Below are positions 21,122 through 31,737 of a DNA stretch of 64,000 bases, piece after piece. Origin of the DNA: Riptortus pedestris (Eukaryota > Arthropoda > Insecta > Hemiptera > Alydidae); assembly GCA_019009955.1 (NCBI GenBank), contig CM032233.1, positions 123,798,501 to 123,862,500 on the forward strand, read 5' to 3'. How positions within the stretch are numbered: position 1 is the first letter of the stretch; every line of letters begins with the position of its first letter. A model generated the notes under the pieces. That model saw nothing but the letters and a program-made list of their open reading frames with translations. It searched no databases and was not told the DNA's origin. Position numbers and translations under genes: made by a program.

Positions 21122-21445
21122 GTTTCTTGGCTCTATGGGGTTTAGTAGGTTTTATAGGCTCTATGGGCTTTAGTAGGTTTCTAGGATCTATGGAGGTTCA
21201 GTAGGTTTTATAGGCAATATCGGGGTTTTGTAGGTTTTATAGATGGAGTTATAGTAGGGTTCTAGGATCTAATGGGGTTACTAGGTTTCTTCACTCTATG
21301 GGGGTTTAGTAGGTTTCTAGGGTCTTAAGGGGGTTACTAGGTTTCTTGGCTTTATCGGAGTTTAGTAGGTTTTTAGCCTCCTTGGTGTTTTGGTAGGTTT
21401 TCTAGTCTCTTTGGGGGTTTAGTAGGTTTCCAGGATCTATGTGGA
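21122..21445. repeat. Minisatellite, unit about 31 bp, degenerate
   Basis: About ten diverged copies of TTTCTAGGATCTATGGGG plus GTTTAGTAGG. Unit length varies between about 28 and 34 bp. Open frames over it (about 21016-21204) are incidental. Confidence 0.75.
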
Positions 21446-21825
21446 TTGGATAAATAATAATAAATGTAAAACGTTGTATCGTGCTAGAGATAGCAGATGA
21501 GCTGTTCTAGTCATATAGAACAGTCCTATATTGCTGCTGTGTTAGTTACTGAAGTCAGCAAGTAGTTTATTGTTCAGCTCCCCTAACTCCTGTATTATAC
21601 ATTACTCCCACTATTCTAGTCCTATAAACCTTTGTGAATAATGAATTTTATCATAGAATGTTTCGGTATTTCATTTTTTCAGTCTAATTTCAATATATGT
21701 TTTCTAAACAAAACCAATAAAGAATAATTTGGTAAGAGCAAGTATTAAAATGTTAATATATGGAAAATAATATCACATAAAAGTTATATTATTATATGAA
21801 AAATAAGAGATTTCATTCAAAAACG
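21446..21825. other. No recognisable feature
   Basis: AT-rich sequence between the minisatellite and an HLE. No gene seen. Confidence 0.45.
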
Positions 21826-22140
21826 TCCGTCACGCAAGGGCTGCGTTAACTAAGCTGAGTTTCGACTTGCTGGCACGGCACACTACTAATCTCACCACAT
21901 ATTCTCGATTAAAAATCCAATGAGTAGAAGTAGGGGTCAATCAAATTTTAATTGTTAACGTCATCAGACAACTGGTTTGCCTGTAACTCAAAATAATATT
22001 GGGTATTTAATCTTGGAAAAATACTTTTCACCATATATTCGCTTACTGTTATAATGCTATGGCTAAAAGTGGGGTTTACTGGACAACATTTATAGAAAAA
22101 TATATTTACAACAGGAATATATGATTTCTTCAATCAGGCT
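21826..22140 (+). mobile_element. HLE distal half, degenerate
   Basis: GTCCGTCACGCAAGGGCTGCG start, CTACTAATCTCACCACATA, AATCCAATGAGTAGAAGTAGGGG. These are the 5'-proximal parts of the long form. It decays near 22140. Confidence 0.55.
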
Positions 22141-22479
22141 CATTGTGACAGATATTTTTTCTACCCTCTAATCCCCCTCCCCCGCCTCTCTGGTCTGATT
22201 TTAGCTGGTAATGAAACTAATTATCTTAACTTAATATTCACTACTAAAGGTTGATTGAATTTTGTTAGAAATATTAATGATGGAATATATTATTATTTAT
22301 TTTTTGTTATCAGTAGAAGAGGACCATTAGAAATGTGGTATTTCTAAAAAAATATTCCGTATAGCAATAAACTGCGATCCTTCTTACAAAAAGTAACTGT
22401 AATTTAACGAAATTTAAAATATGTTCCTATTTTTTTTCAAATTAAAAGAAATGATAATATATCCAATATTTAGAGTTTA
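22141..22479. other. AT-rich sequence, no clear gene
   Basis: Contains CCTCTAATCCCCCTCCCCCGC near 22165, possibly a degraded HLE C-rich tract, and nothing else recognisable. Confidence 0.4.
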
Positions 22480-22860
22480 TAAATTCATTCTACGATGACG
22501 TCATTACTTGCGATTCTACGTTCTTCTCTCGAAAGTATTTTTTTGATATATGCCATACTGTATATTTAACAGTTTTAGTCGTCACTGAAGATCATATTAT
22601 TTATTGGCTGAAATTGGTCCAGGAATACGGGGGGTTTAGAGGGGGGAATTCAATATATCTCCGTAATTATGAATCGGATCAAAAAAGTTTAAAGAACCAA
22701 TATCGTTGCTATTGATTGAACTATTGATGCTATACAATTGCACTTCTGTGCATTTTTTGATAACTCCAATATAAAACGAGTAATTCGTATTTTCTTGTTT
22801 TCAGTCAGAATAGGCAGTGTGAGATAAGACGACTAGTGTGCCCTTCCTCTTACCCCCATC
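22480..22860 (-). mobile_element. HLE distal module, degenerate
   Basis: ATGACGTCATTACTTGCGATT, TTATTGGCTGAAATTGG, GGGGGGTTTAGAGGGGGGAA and ATATCTCCGTAATTATGA in minus orientation correspond to the distal of two homologous HLE modules. The 5' terminus is lost. Confidence 0.6.
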
Positions 22861-22885
22861 CCCTCTCACTGGTCCGATTTACATA

Positions 22886-23434
22886 ATAAAGCCCGTAACG
22901 CAGGGGCTGCGTAAACTAAGCAGATTTCCCACATGAAATTTTACAATAGAGAGAAATCTGCTTACTAGTAACAGTAGTAGTAACGAGTCTCTAAACCAAT
23001 TTCACGAGAGCCGACCAGTTACGGAAACGGCCGAACTAGCTTAAGGAAGTTCACGACTAGAGCCGACATCAGGCGATCTCATCTCGTCCGTTATCACACA
23101 CACACTTAATAAAATTGCAAATATCTCGGATAATATTCAAGATAGAGAATAAATGCATATAACAATATTTATAGCAAATTTAATTTCCAATAAGGTTTTG
23201 TACACGTTTTTATCCGACGTATAGTAACGGATATATTTCGAATTTTCGAAAATCCCCCCCCCCCTCATAGGTCCGATTTCAGCCATTAACGAACTTGATC
23301 TTTATTTTAACACAAAACGAGTTTGGTTACAATCAAACAAAAATTGCGACCGCTAGTGCGTTAACAGACAAATATCTATCTATCTATGTATCTCTCTATC
23401 TATATATCTATCTATCTATTTATCTATATATCTA

Positions 23435-23499
<65 letters not shown>

Positions 23500-23618
23500 G
23501 AACGGAACTCATTTTCCGGGTAGGACATCTTTTCCGGAACTCATTTTCTCATCTCCTGGGTAGGATCGATGAACATTTGAAGAAATGTTTCTAAATTTGC
23601 GTCATAAGTACGACCTCA
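22886..23618 (+). mobile_element. HLE with compound microsatellite slot, 3' end lost
   Basis: 5' end AAGCCCGTAACGCAGGGGC, body, C-run, slot hairpin CCGCTAGTGCG, then (ATCT)n with variants (23372-23437) followed by (TA)n (23438-23494), then the 3' module with a local repeat of CTCATTTTC..GGGTAGGA. It stops at ACGACCTCAATAAATG without the palindrome. Confidence 0.75.
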
Positions 23619-23727
23619 ATAAATGTTCAAACATCGATTTTAGTATAGATTAAATATAATAATAATTAACGGTTCAAAAATATATCCCTTAAGGGAAGAA
23701 GTCAAAATATCTTGTTTATATTTGTGT

Positions 23728-23729
<2 letters not shown>

Positions 23730-23786
<57 letters not shown>

Positions 23787-23913
23787 AACCGTCCTAATTT
23801 TCCTCATTTTCTTTATAGGATCAATGGACACTGAAAGAAATTTTCGTATATCGCGTCATGAGAAGGGCTTCAATAGCTGATTTCCCTTAAGATAAATGTG
23901 CTAATAAAATTGT
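23730..23913 (+). mobile_element. HLE 3' part
   Basis: (TA)n at 23732-23782, TTTGAACCGTCC, GGATCAATGGACA, TCGCGTCATGAG, GCTGATTTCCCTTAAG and GTGCTAAT. It is the 3' third of HLE, starting at the slot. A stray CCCTTAAGGGAAG at 23685-23699 lies just upstream. Confidence 0.65.
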
Positions 23914-24427
23914 AATTCTTAATATTGCGTCACCTTAGATAAATGTGCTTTTAAAAGACACAGAAACCAATGAATTAAATTACAAAAATAAAATAGTTGG
24001 GCTGAAGAGGGGCTGAAGAGCCAAGGGCTGTTCACCACATCAGATGGCTGGGAGAGGGTGTGATCCTATCGCCGTGTTCGGTTCGAATGTATTAAAGGGA
24101 TCTCAGTGGTTTATTATCCTCATTCAGCTCTCCTATTTTCCTCTCCTACAAAGCGTCCATTCCCTCAATTACTAAATATATTTATTTCCAACTCAAATTG
24201 AAATTAAAATATATAATTTCTTCCGTTTATACACGTGATCACTAGACAAATATAATAATAATATTTCTAGAGGGTTTTGTGGGCGTTGGTCAGTAATCTG
24301 GCAACCTTTACTTCAACACTTTTCTTAACATAATCGATTATCGGAAAAGATGAAAGTATTTAAAGGGCCAAAAGATTTTCACAAATAATTCAATTTAAAA
24401 ACATATTACTTACTTGTCTGATTTCTG
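23914..24427. other. No recognisable gene
   Basis: Includes a more GC-balanced block (24000-24150) without a long open frame or family match. Confidence 0.45.
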
Positions 24428-24775
24428 TTTTAGCTGATTTTCCTTCGGGGAAATCGGCTATTGAGGTTGTATTCATGATTCGATTCTCGAAATATTTCTT
24501 TCCTATTGTCCATCGATACCACCTAGGAAATGAGTTCCAAATATATATACATGAATAGATAGATACATACATTCGCCCATTCTCTCTATATTTAAACATT
24601 TATTGCCAAACTTTTTATAGGATTTTAACTTTTTTAGAGGCTGAGTATATAGTAGAGGAATATATATTAACAATAAAAATACCTTTTTTTTTTTTGTTTT
24701 TATGAGTCCGATCAAAAAAACATTGTATATAACCAATATTGTTGCAAATTTAATTTTCTTATAAATATTGTTTTA
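24428..24775 (-). mobile_element. HLE, internally deleted
   Basis: 3' end (TTTAGCTGATTTTCCTTCGGGG, GGCTATTGAGG) and 3' module at 24428-24540. After unrelated AT-rich sequence, the body remnant TATGAGTCCGATCAAAAAA to TTATAAATATTGTT lies at 24696-24775. Confidence 0.55.
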
Positions 24776-24802
24776 ATATTTAAATAATATGTTTTATAAT
24801 TG

Positions 24803-25392
24803 TTTTTTTCTGTAATCGTTAAATAATGGTATAATTACTAAACTGAAATGAGTGAAGAAAGTGAAACATTTTGCAATAGAGTGAAGAAAGTGAATTGCCT
24901 TTTTAATTAGTAATAAGTATAAATTAAAAAATAATTTGAAGTTGGAAATTAAATGCTTTTAAATGTTTCTTAACATTGTAAGAATTTATTTTAACAAAAT
25001 AAATTGAAATGTGAATGAATTATTGGTGGAAATAATCAATATATTTTAAAATTTAAATATAATAATAATTACCTTCCTTGTTTATAACCTGCACTTGTTT
25101 ATAACTGCACTACTTCACAATCATCACTAGTAGTTTTATAACTATGCTTATAACCTTTCACAACCATGCTTATAACCTACCAAAAAAGCCATAATCTTCA
25201 CAAAATCCTAATTTTGTTCATATTCTGGTTAGATCTGATCATGTATTACACGATTACAGAAAAAATTTAATATTACACTCGTGACGAAAGTAGAATTTAC
25301 AACTCTCGTGAAATTACCACACTCTCTTCGCTCGTGTGGGTAAACGTTTCACTCGAGTTGTAAAATGATCTACTTTCGTCACTTGTATAATA
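24803..25392 (-). mobile_element. Foldback-type element R-D, copy 1
   Basis: About 590 bp, inverted relative to 61500-62079. Left end TTTTTTTCTGTAATCGTT. That motif recurs inverted at 25249-25267 (ACGATTACAGAAAAAA). From there to the right end lies a large palindrome (arms with CGTGACGAAAGTAGAATTTA and TACTTTCGTCACTTG). Between the arms, 31 bp (TTACCACAC..GTGTGGGTAAA, itself a hairpin) is present only in this copy. GAAGAAAGTGAA repeats near 24850-24895. No coding sequence. Confidence 0.65.
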
Positions 25393-25633
25393 AATAACTA
25401 TTCTATCTCCAATAATAGTTTGTATATTGCTGGATTGAGCCTGATGTAGGCAAAACCCACTTCTACTCATCCGATTATCAATTCAAGTATCTACATATTA
25501 ATCCCTCCAACAGTGTGGAATATTGCGCAAAGTGAAATCTGCAGTGTAATCTGCGAGATGATTTCTTTTTTAATGTTGCTTCATTTTCTTTTTAAATTAT
25601 ACTACAGATCCTCCTATAAACATTTTTCAAACT

Positions 25634-25663
25634 TCTCTCTCTCTCTCTCTCAAATCTCTCTCC

Positions 25664-25713
<50 letters not shown>
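25634..25713. repeat. (CT)n and (TA)n microsatellites
   Basis: TCTCTCTCTCTCTC at about 25634-25652 and TA repeat at 25669-25713, up to the LTR start. A short HLE piece (CCCACTTCTACTCATCCGATT) lies upstream at 25458-25478. Confidence 0.85.
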
Positions 25714-25714
<1 letters not shown>

Positions 25715-25717
<3 letters not shown>

Positions 25718-26147
25718 AACGTTTACAGTTAATTATTATTATTAAATTTTAGTTAATTTACCCGGAGGCTCACATGGACTTCTCAGGGCCATCATGCACG
25801 GAAAGCACTCATAGTGTCCGACCGTCTCTAAAATATAACTTAAATTGTTCAGTTTACTCACAGATCTGCTAATATATTGCTATATCTTAGTCACTTGGCA
25901 CATATAGAAAATAATACTTAAAAGGGCACTCCCTTCTTCGTGTCTTGGCACCGACTCCTTGATTCCTGTGTTCTGGATTGTACTTTGGACTCGCAGGGCT
26001 GCACTCTCTCGGTCCATGCCTTCATTAAGTAACTCCGCTGTCCCTTGACAGGTGCCTACCCTCTCTCAAGGAGCCCTATTACAAATCTAATCATTTAAAT
26101 AGAGACGGGCGTACTATTCATTCAGGCCTATGTGCCAGCCCGTTACA
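25715..26147 (+). mobile_element. Solo LTR, family 2, copy B
   Basis: 433 bp, TGTAACG...CGTTACA (7-bp inverted ends), flanked by ATAT on both sides inside TA-rich DNA. It aligns with the three separated pieces at 11228-13173 and so shows the uninterrupted state. No internal region or genes. The drawn strand is arbitrary. Confidence 0.65.
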
Positions 26148-26198
26148 ATATATATATATATGATTTTCGTATTTCTAAGTTTTAGGCTTCTCTTTTAA

Positions 26199-26322
26199 TT
26201 TTAACAGATTTTCCTGAGGGAAATAATGAGTTATTTAGGCTGTACACATGACGGGAATTTTGACAAAATTCCTCAAATGTTCATCGATCCTTCCAAGTAG
26301 ATGGTGAAAATGAGGTCCATTC

Positions 26323-26382
<60 letters not shown>

Positions 26383-26800
26383 ACACACAGTATGTTACCG
26401 GCTAAAATCGGACCATTGGGTAGGAGGGAAGTTTAGAGGGAATTTTGAAAATTCGAAATATCTCCGTTATTAGTCGGATGGAAAACATTTACTAATGTTG
26501 TTGCAAATTTAATTACCTATAAATGTTGTACTGTAGATATTATATCTCTAATATGAATATTTACTGAGATATTTGAAATGTTTAGTTTTCAACCTTCACT
26601 AAAAACCCACTCCTCTCATATTAACAATAACCAGTTATAACATGAACCTCTTTATTCTTAGCTTAGTTACCAAATAGTATATTCATGTGAACATTATTAT
26701 GTGAGATACATACGAATTCGTTGTACGATGATGTCATCCATTAAGATGTTATCTTCATGCCTCGAAAATGCTTAGTTCATCTATACCATACTGAACATAG
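26199..26800 (-). mobile_element. HLE, 3' half plus part of distal module
   Basis: 3' end with decayed palindrome (ACAGATTTTCCTGAGGGAAATAA), 3' module, (TA)n at 26328-26378 followed by ACACACACAG, body with AAATATCTCCGTTATTAGTC, then the long-form linker (AAAACCCACTCCTCTCAT, GATGATGTCATCCATTAAG). It breaks off near 26800. Confidence 0.7.
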
Positions 26801-27618
26801 TCCTGTTCCCTAACGAAACGTATAGATTAGGACATTAATAATGCTCTGTGTAGATTTCGAAAAAATTAGAATAATACCCTTTACATATTCAATTGTATTG
26901 TCATGTACTCCTTGTTTAATTACTATTAATAATAATTTAATAATAATTAAACGTCTTATTAATTTTTAATAATAATAATAATTTAACGTCTTATTAATTA
27001 TTAATAATAATTAAACTTATATTAATTATTAATAATAATCAAACGTCTTATTAATTATTATTAATAATAATAATTTAACGTCTTATTAATTATTAATAAT
27101 AATTAAACTTCTTATTAATTAATAATAATCAAACGTCTTATTAATTATTATTATTAATAATTAAACGGATCATTAATTATTAATAATAATTAAACGCCTT
27201 ATTAATTAATAATAATAATAATAATAATAATTAAGCGCCTTATTAATTATTAATAATAATTAAACGTCTTATTAATTATTAATAATAATTAAACGTCTTT
27301 TTAATTATTAATAATTATTAAACGGTTTATTAATTATTAATAATAATTAAACGTCTTAATTAATAATAATAATTAAACGTCTTAATTAATAATAATAATA
27401 ATTAAACGGCTTATTAATTACTAATAATAATTAAATTTCTTATTAATTATTCATAATAATTAACGCCTTATTAATTATTAATAGTACAATATAAACGTCT
27501 TATTATTTATTAACAATAATAAAACGTCTTATTAATTAATAATAATAATAAATAGTCTTATTAATTAATAATAATAAATAGTCTTATTAATTAATAATAA
27601 TAATGAATAGTGTTATTA

Positions 27619-27680
<62 letters not shown>

Positions 27681-27681
27681 G

Positions 27682-27955
27682 CTCAAAGAGGTATACAAAC
27701 TGAAATCTGCCATAGTTACGCCTATTATAGTAAGTTCAAATGGACTCGTGCCAAAAACAACGATAGCAGGCACCAAGAACTTGAATCTGCCAACAGCAAT
27801 TATAAAAGAAGCACAGCAAGGGGTACTTCTTGATACTGCTAGAATAGTGCGAAAATTTTTAAATTCCCCTTAATATGTCACACTCACACGGTTGGATTTT
27901 CCCCCGATATGGATTTTACTCCAGTTTTCAATGAGTATAAACCTCCCCCATGATA
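27682..27955 (+). pseudogene. LINE C-terminal fragment and 3' UTR inside satellite
   Basis: An open 63-codon frame ending at TAA 27871-27873 contains VTPIIVSSNGLVPKTT and LLDTARIVRKFLNSP. This matches the usual C-terminus of a LINE pol (V.PV.IGA.G...K, then LGTA.ILRK.L). The 3' UTR ends CCTCCCCCATGATAATAA. It is preceded by (AAT)n (27623-27676), which may derive from the same tail type. Only the last about 60 residues remain, so it cannot act. Clade uncertain. Confidence 0.6.
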
Positions 27956-28117
27956 ATAAATAGTCTTATTAATTATTATTAATAATTAAACGGCTTATTA
28001 ATTCTTAATAATAATTAAATGTCTTATTATTTACTAATAATAATATTTAAACGTCTTATTAATTATTAATAATTAAACGTGTTATTAATTATTAATACTA
28101 ATATTTAAAAGTTGTAT

Positions 28118-28325
28118 TAATTATTATTTATTAAAGTCCACTTTTTGCAACTCAGGGTAATAGGGACATCCACAGCTTACCACCCTTTTCTAGTGAGGGT
28201 GGGACTTAGGATGTTATTTAATGAATTTCGTTACTAAATAATTTCCTTTGCCCAGGCAAGAATCGAACTCGCCCCTCTAGGATTACCATGAGAGATTAAA
28301 ACTCACATGGCTAACCCTAGCCCCC
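28118..28325 (-). mobile_element. tRNA-derived SINE, copy 1
   Basis: On the minus strand it starts GGGGGCTAGGGTTAGCC. A box B motif AGTTCGATTCT lies at 28259-28269 and an A-box-like TTAGCCATGTGAG nearer the 5' end, about 40 bp away. The body (GGGCAAAGGAAATTATTTAG, CACTAGAAAAGGG) ends in an AT-rich tail. It is similar to 59834-60043. Such elements are transcribed by RNA polymerase III from A and B boxes and are mobilised by LINE proteins. Confidence 0.75.
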
Positions 28326-29433
28326 TTTTTATAATAATTAAACGTCTTATTAATTATTAATAATAAAACGTCTTATTAATTATTAATAATAAAACGTCTT
28401 ATTAATTATTAATAATAAAACGTCTTATTAATTATTAATAATAAAACGTCTTATTAATAATAAACGTCTTATTAATTATTAATAATAAAACGTCTTATTA
28501 ATTATTAATAATAAAACGTCTTATTAATTATTAATAATAAAACGTCTTATTAATTATTAATAATAAAACGTCTTATTAATTATTAATAATAAAACGTCTT
28601 ATTAATTATTAATAATAAAACGTCTTATTAATTATTAATAATACAACGTCTTATTAATTATTAATAATACAACGTCTTATTAATAATAAAACGTCTTATT
28701 AATTATTAATAATAAAACGTCTTATTAATTATTAATAATAAAACGTCTTATTAATTATTAATAATACAACGTCTTATTAATTATTAATAATAAAACGTCT
28801 TATTAATTATTAATAATAAAACGACTTATTAATTATTAATAATACAACGTCTTATTAATTATTAATAATAAAACGTCTTATTAATTATTAATAATACAAC
28901 GTCTTATTAATTATTAATAATAAAACGTCTTATTAATTATTAATAATACAACGTCTTATTAATTATTAATAATAAAACGTCTTATTAATTATTATTAATA
29001 AAACGTCTTATTAATTATTAATAAAAGCGTCTTATTAATTATTAATAATACAACGTCTTATTAATTATTAATAATAAAACGTCTTATTAATTATTAATTA
29101 TAAAACGTTTTATTAATTATTAATTATAAAACGTCTTATTAATTATTAATAATATAACGTCTTATTAATTATTAATAATACAACGTCTTATTAATTATTA
29201 ATAATAAAACTTCTTATTAATTATTAATAATAAAACGTCTTATTAATTATTAATAATACAACGTCTTATTAATTATTAATAATAAAACGTCTTATTAATT
29301 ATTAATAATAAAACGTCTTATTAATTATTAATAAGTAACAAGACCTTGTATTATTATTATTAATAGTTAATTATTAATTTGCTTATTAGCTATTAATTTT
29401 CTTAATGGCAATTTAATTTATTAAAACTGCCTT

Positions 29434-29556
29434 ATTGAAGGCTGAAAAATAAATTAAGATACTGAAAAAACATTTCACGATCCAACGTATAATAACGATG
29501 ATATTTTGATTTTTTTAAATTCCCTTGCAATTGTTTGATTTCAGCCATTAACGAAT

Positions 29557-29631
<75 letters not shown>

Positions 29632-29756
29632 AGCAAAGACCTCATTTTCTTCATCTCCTAGGTAGGATCGATGAACATTCGAGAAATGTTTTCAAAAATC
29701 ACGTCATGAGTACGACCTCAAAAGCTGATGTTTTGGTTGAAAATCTGGCAAAAATT
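29434..29756 (+). mobile_element. HLE, partial, with (CA)n(TA)n slot
   Basis: Body remnant (GATCCAACGTATAATAACG, GTTTGATTTCAGCCATTAACG), then (CA)n at 29554-29588 and (TA)n to 29627, then the 3' module (CTAGGTAGGATCGATGAACA, ACGTCATGAGTACGACCTC) and a decayed 3' end. Confidence 0.7.
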
Positions 29757-29929
29757 CATTACTGTTAATTTTATTATTTTAAAATAGTGTATTCTTCATT
29801 CTAACCTATTTCCCCAAATTTTGTAAATAGTTCTATTCTAGTAGTTCTAATAGTTTTATATTTAATCTTTTTATGATACTTTCTAATTTATAATGTAAGA
29901 AATCATAGGGAAAAAAATTAATAAGAAAT

Positions 29930-30012
29930 TCTTGTTATGTACAGAAGTATGTTCGGGGCATGTTGAAAATAAATTCTTCCTTTAGGATTACTTCAGGAAG
30001 TTAATATAGTAA
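29930..30012 (+). repeat. Dispersed repeat R-B
   Basis: TTGTTATGTACAGAAGTATG, AATAAATTCTTCCTTTAGG, CAGGAAG: a diverged copy of the repeat at 11112-11222, again followed by a (TA) tail. Confidence 0.5.
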
Positions 30013-30482
30013 AATGATGTATATATATATATATATAATTAAATAGTATTGTTACGTTTTTATTACCAAAACCAGTAATAAACGTTTTTAATAAGAGTTC
30101 TTTTTGGATTGCAAAATTAAATACTCGGAAGTTTCGCAGTCTTTATCACTGCACAATTTATTTCACAATGCACAATACACTTGGTAATTATTCTTAATTA
30201 CTACTCACAGTATACACTGATAGCGTAACTGTTCTTCAGATTACACAGTCCAATAATTCACTCACCGTCACTGAAATGCACAGAAAGACGGCACTGCACT
30301 GTCCTTTACTTGGCCGCACTGCACTGTCTTAAACACGGCACTAAACTGTTACTTACAGTCACGGCACAACACTGTTCTTCTTATAAAAACACTTTACCGC
30401 ACTGCACTAAGTCGCACTGTAGCACTGATGTGAACATCAAGACAGGTGAGAATCAAAACTGACTCGCTCGCGGCTGGCCGTT

Positions 30483-30491
30483 CTTTATATA
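30483..30491 (-). promoter_or_regulatory. TATA box of LTR family 1, copy B
   Basis: TATATAAAG on the minus strand, conserved with 8787-8795. Confidence 0.5.
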
Positions 30492-30609
30492 GGTTGTCGG
30501 CATACATCAAAGGGGAATTGTCTGGACCCCTCGACGTCTGGCTGGAAGGTACTGGTAGGAGCTAGGCCATTCTGTCGGCTTCTTTGATCTATATCGCACT
30601 TCCCAAATA

Positions 30610-30612
<3 letters not shown>

Positions 30613-30669
<57 letters not shown>
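30613..30669. repeat. (CT)n expansion inside LTR
   Basis: About 28 CT units near one LTR end. The homologous site of copy A has about four. Confidence 0.9.
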
Positions 30670-30671
<2 letters not shown>

Positions 30672-30701
30672 GGATTAATCATGTATTTAATTTTCGCAAC
30701 A

Positions 30702-31107
30702 GTATTAAGTTATATTTAAATCAAGGAGAAAGTAAACAAAAAATTACCAATACGTACTTATAGGGCATTTAGTGTTAACGTACCCGAAAGTAACTTTAAG
30801 TGGCTTAAAGGGTTTTTGCTTTGCCTTCACAATTATCGTTTTAATGGAAGCACCTCGAAGTATTTATTGGGTTCAATACCCTATTTATAGTCCGGGAAGG
30901 GGCAAAAACTCTTCGTTTCGTTAGCCTCTCGTGTGAACAATCTTGTATTTGTCGTTCTACACCGTTACGATACGAGTTTCAATTGTTGTCAAAACAAATG
31001 CACATTTTATGTTTTCTATAGTGCCGTAACCCTCTAGTTTAGGAATTTATTTCCCATGTTACATCGTTAATCTCATTACAAATGTTTTTAACAGCACCCA
31101 GGTGACT
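30702..31107. other. No recognisable feature
   Basis: Non-repetitive sequence between an LTR and an HLE. No frame of note. Confidence 0.45.
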
Positions 31108-31228
31108 GACTTTCTAGCAGATCTCCCTTAAGGGAAATCACCTATTAAGGTTGAACTCTTGATTTTCGAAACATTTCCTCAGAATCATCACCCCTTGGAG
31201 ATGTCGAAAATGAGGTATGTTAAAAATT
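31108..31228 (-). mobile_element. HLE 3' end
   Basis: CTAGCAGATCTCCCTTAAGG, CACCTATTAAGG, CTTGGAGATGTCGAAAATGA: the 3' end and module, ending just before (CA)n at 31248-31270. Confidence 0.65.
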
Positions 31229-31289
31229 ATATTGAGCATGTATATACACACACACACACACACACACACAGAGGTATCAACAGAACGTA

Positions 31290-31715
31290 TTTGCATATGT
31301 CTCTAAACCAATTTCCGAGAGCCGAACAGTTACCGAAACGACCGAACTAACATTCGCCGGAATCTCACGAACAGAACTGACAATAGCCGATCTCATCTCG
31401 TCCGTTATCCGCACAAACTTAATAAAAATGCAAATATCTCGGTTAATATTCAAGATAGAGAATAAATGTATATAACAATATTTATAGTAATTTTAATTTG
31501 CAATAAGATTGGTTCTATACAAGTTTTCGATCCGACATATATTAAGGGAGATATTTCGAATTTTCGAAAATCCCCCTCTCTTAACCCCTCCCCCCCTTCT
31601 TACTGGTCCGATTTCAGCCATTAACAAGCTTGATATATTGAAGAAATATTTCGAAAATCGCGCCATGAGTTCGACCTCAATAGCTGATTTCCCACAAGGG
31701 AAATCTTCTAAAATG
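31290..31715 (+). mobile_element. HLE lacking the slot
   Basis: Starts in the 5' region (TCTCTAAACCAATTTCCGAG), full body, then GCCATTAACAAGCTTGATAT joins directly to ATTGAAGAAATATTTCG. The slot hairpin, (TA)n and half the 3' module are deleted. It ends ATTTCCCACAAGGGAAATCT, CTAAAA. Confidence 0.7.
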
Positions 31716-31737
31716 ATTTTCGTAAATGACTAAAATC

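Larger units (their letters stand above)
26925..29340. repeat. AT satellite, 26-bp monomer
   Basis: Tandem array interrupted by a LINE fragment (27682-27955) and a SINE (28118-28325). From 28340 to 29330 the monomer is AAAACGTCTTATTAATTATT plus AATAAT (26 bp), with a frequent variant ACAACGTC. From 26925 to 27560 units are longer and irregular (about 28-31 bp, AATTAAACGTCTTATTAATT). Each unit contains self-complementary TTATTAATTATTAATAA-like sequence. Confidence 0.9.
30050..30701 (-). mobile_element. Solo LTR, family 1, copy B
   Basis: 652 bp, TGTTACG...CGCAACA, with GTAT immediately outside both ends (30046-30049 and 30702-30705; GTATT if the start is set one base later). This is a good 4-5 bp target duplication. 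On the minus strand it has a TATA box and TTTATT/AATAAA. The GGCACTGCACTGT repeats are conserved with copy A. Copy B holds a (CT)n of 55-60 bp where copy A has only CTCTCTCT. A solo LTR is the product of LTR-LTR recombination. Confidence 0.8.

Noticed and set aside
28250..28325. Functional tRNA gene
   Set aside because: Box B is present but the head does not fold into a clear cloverleaf by eye and is joined to a SINE body. It is a SINE.
26925..29340. Possible centromeric satellite
   Set aside because: About 2 kb only and surrounded by ordinary transposons. Size gives no support for a centromere.
30485..30682. Frame with alternating E and R residues
   Set aside because: Product of the (CT)n microsatellite inside an LTR.
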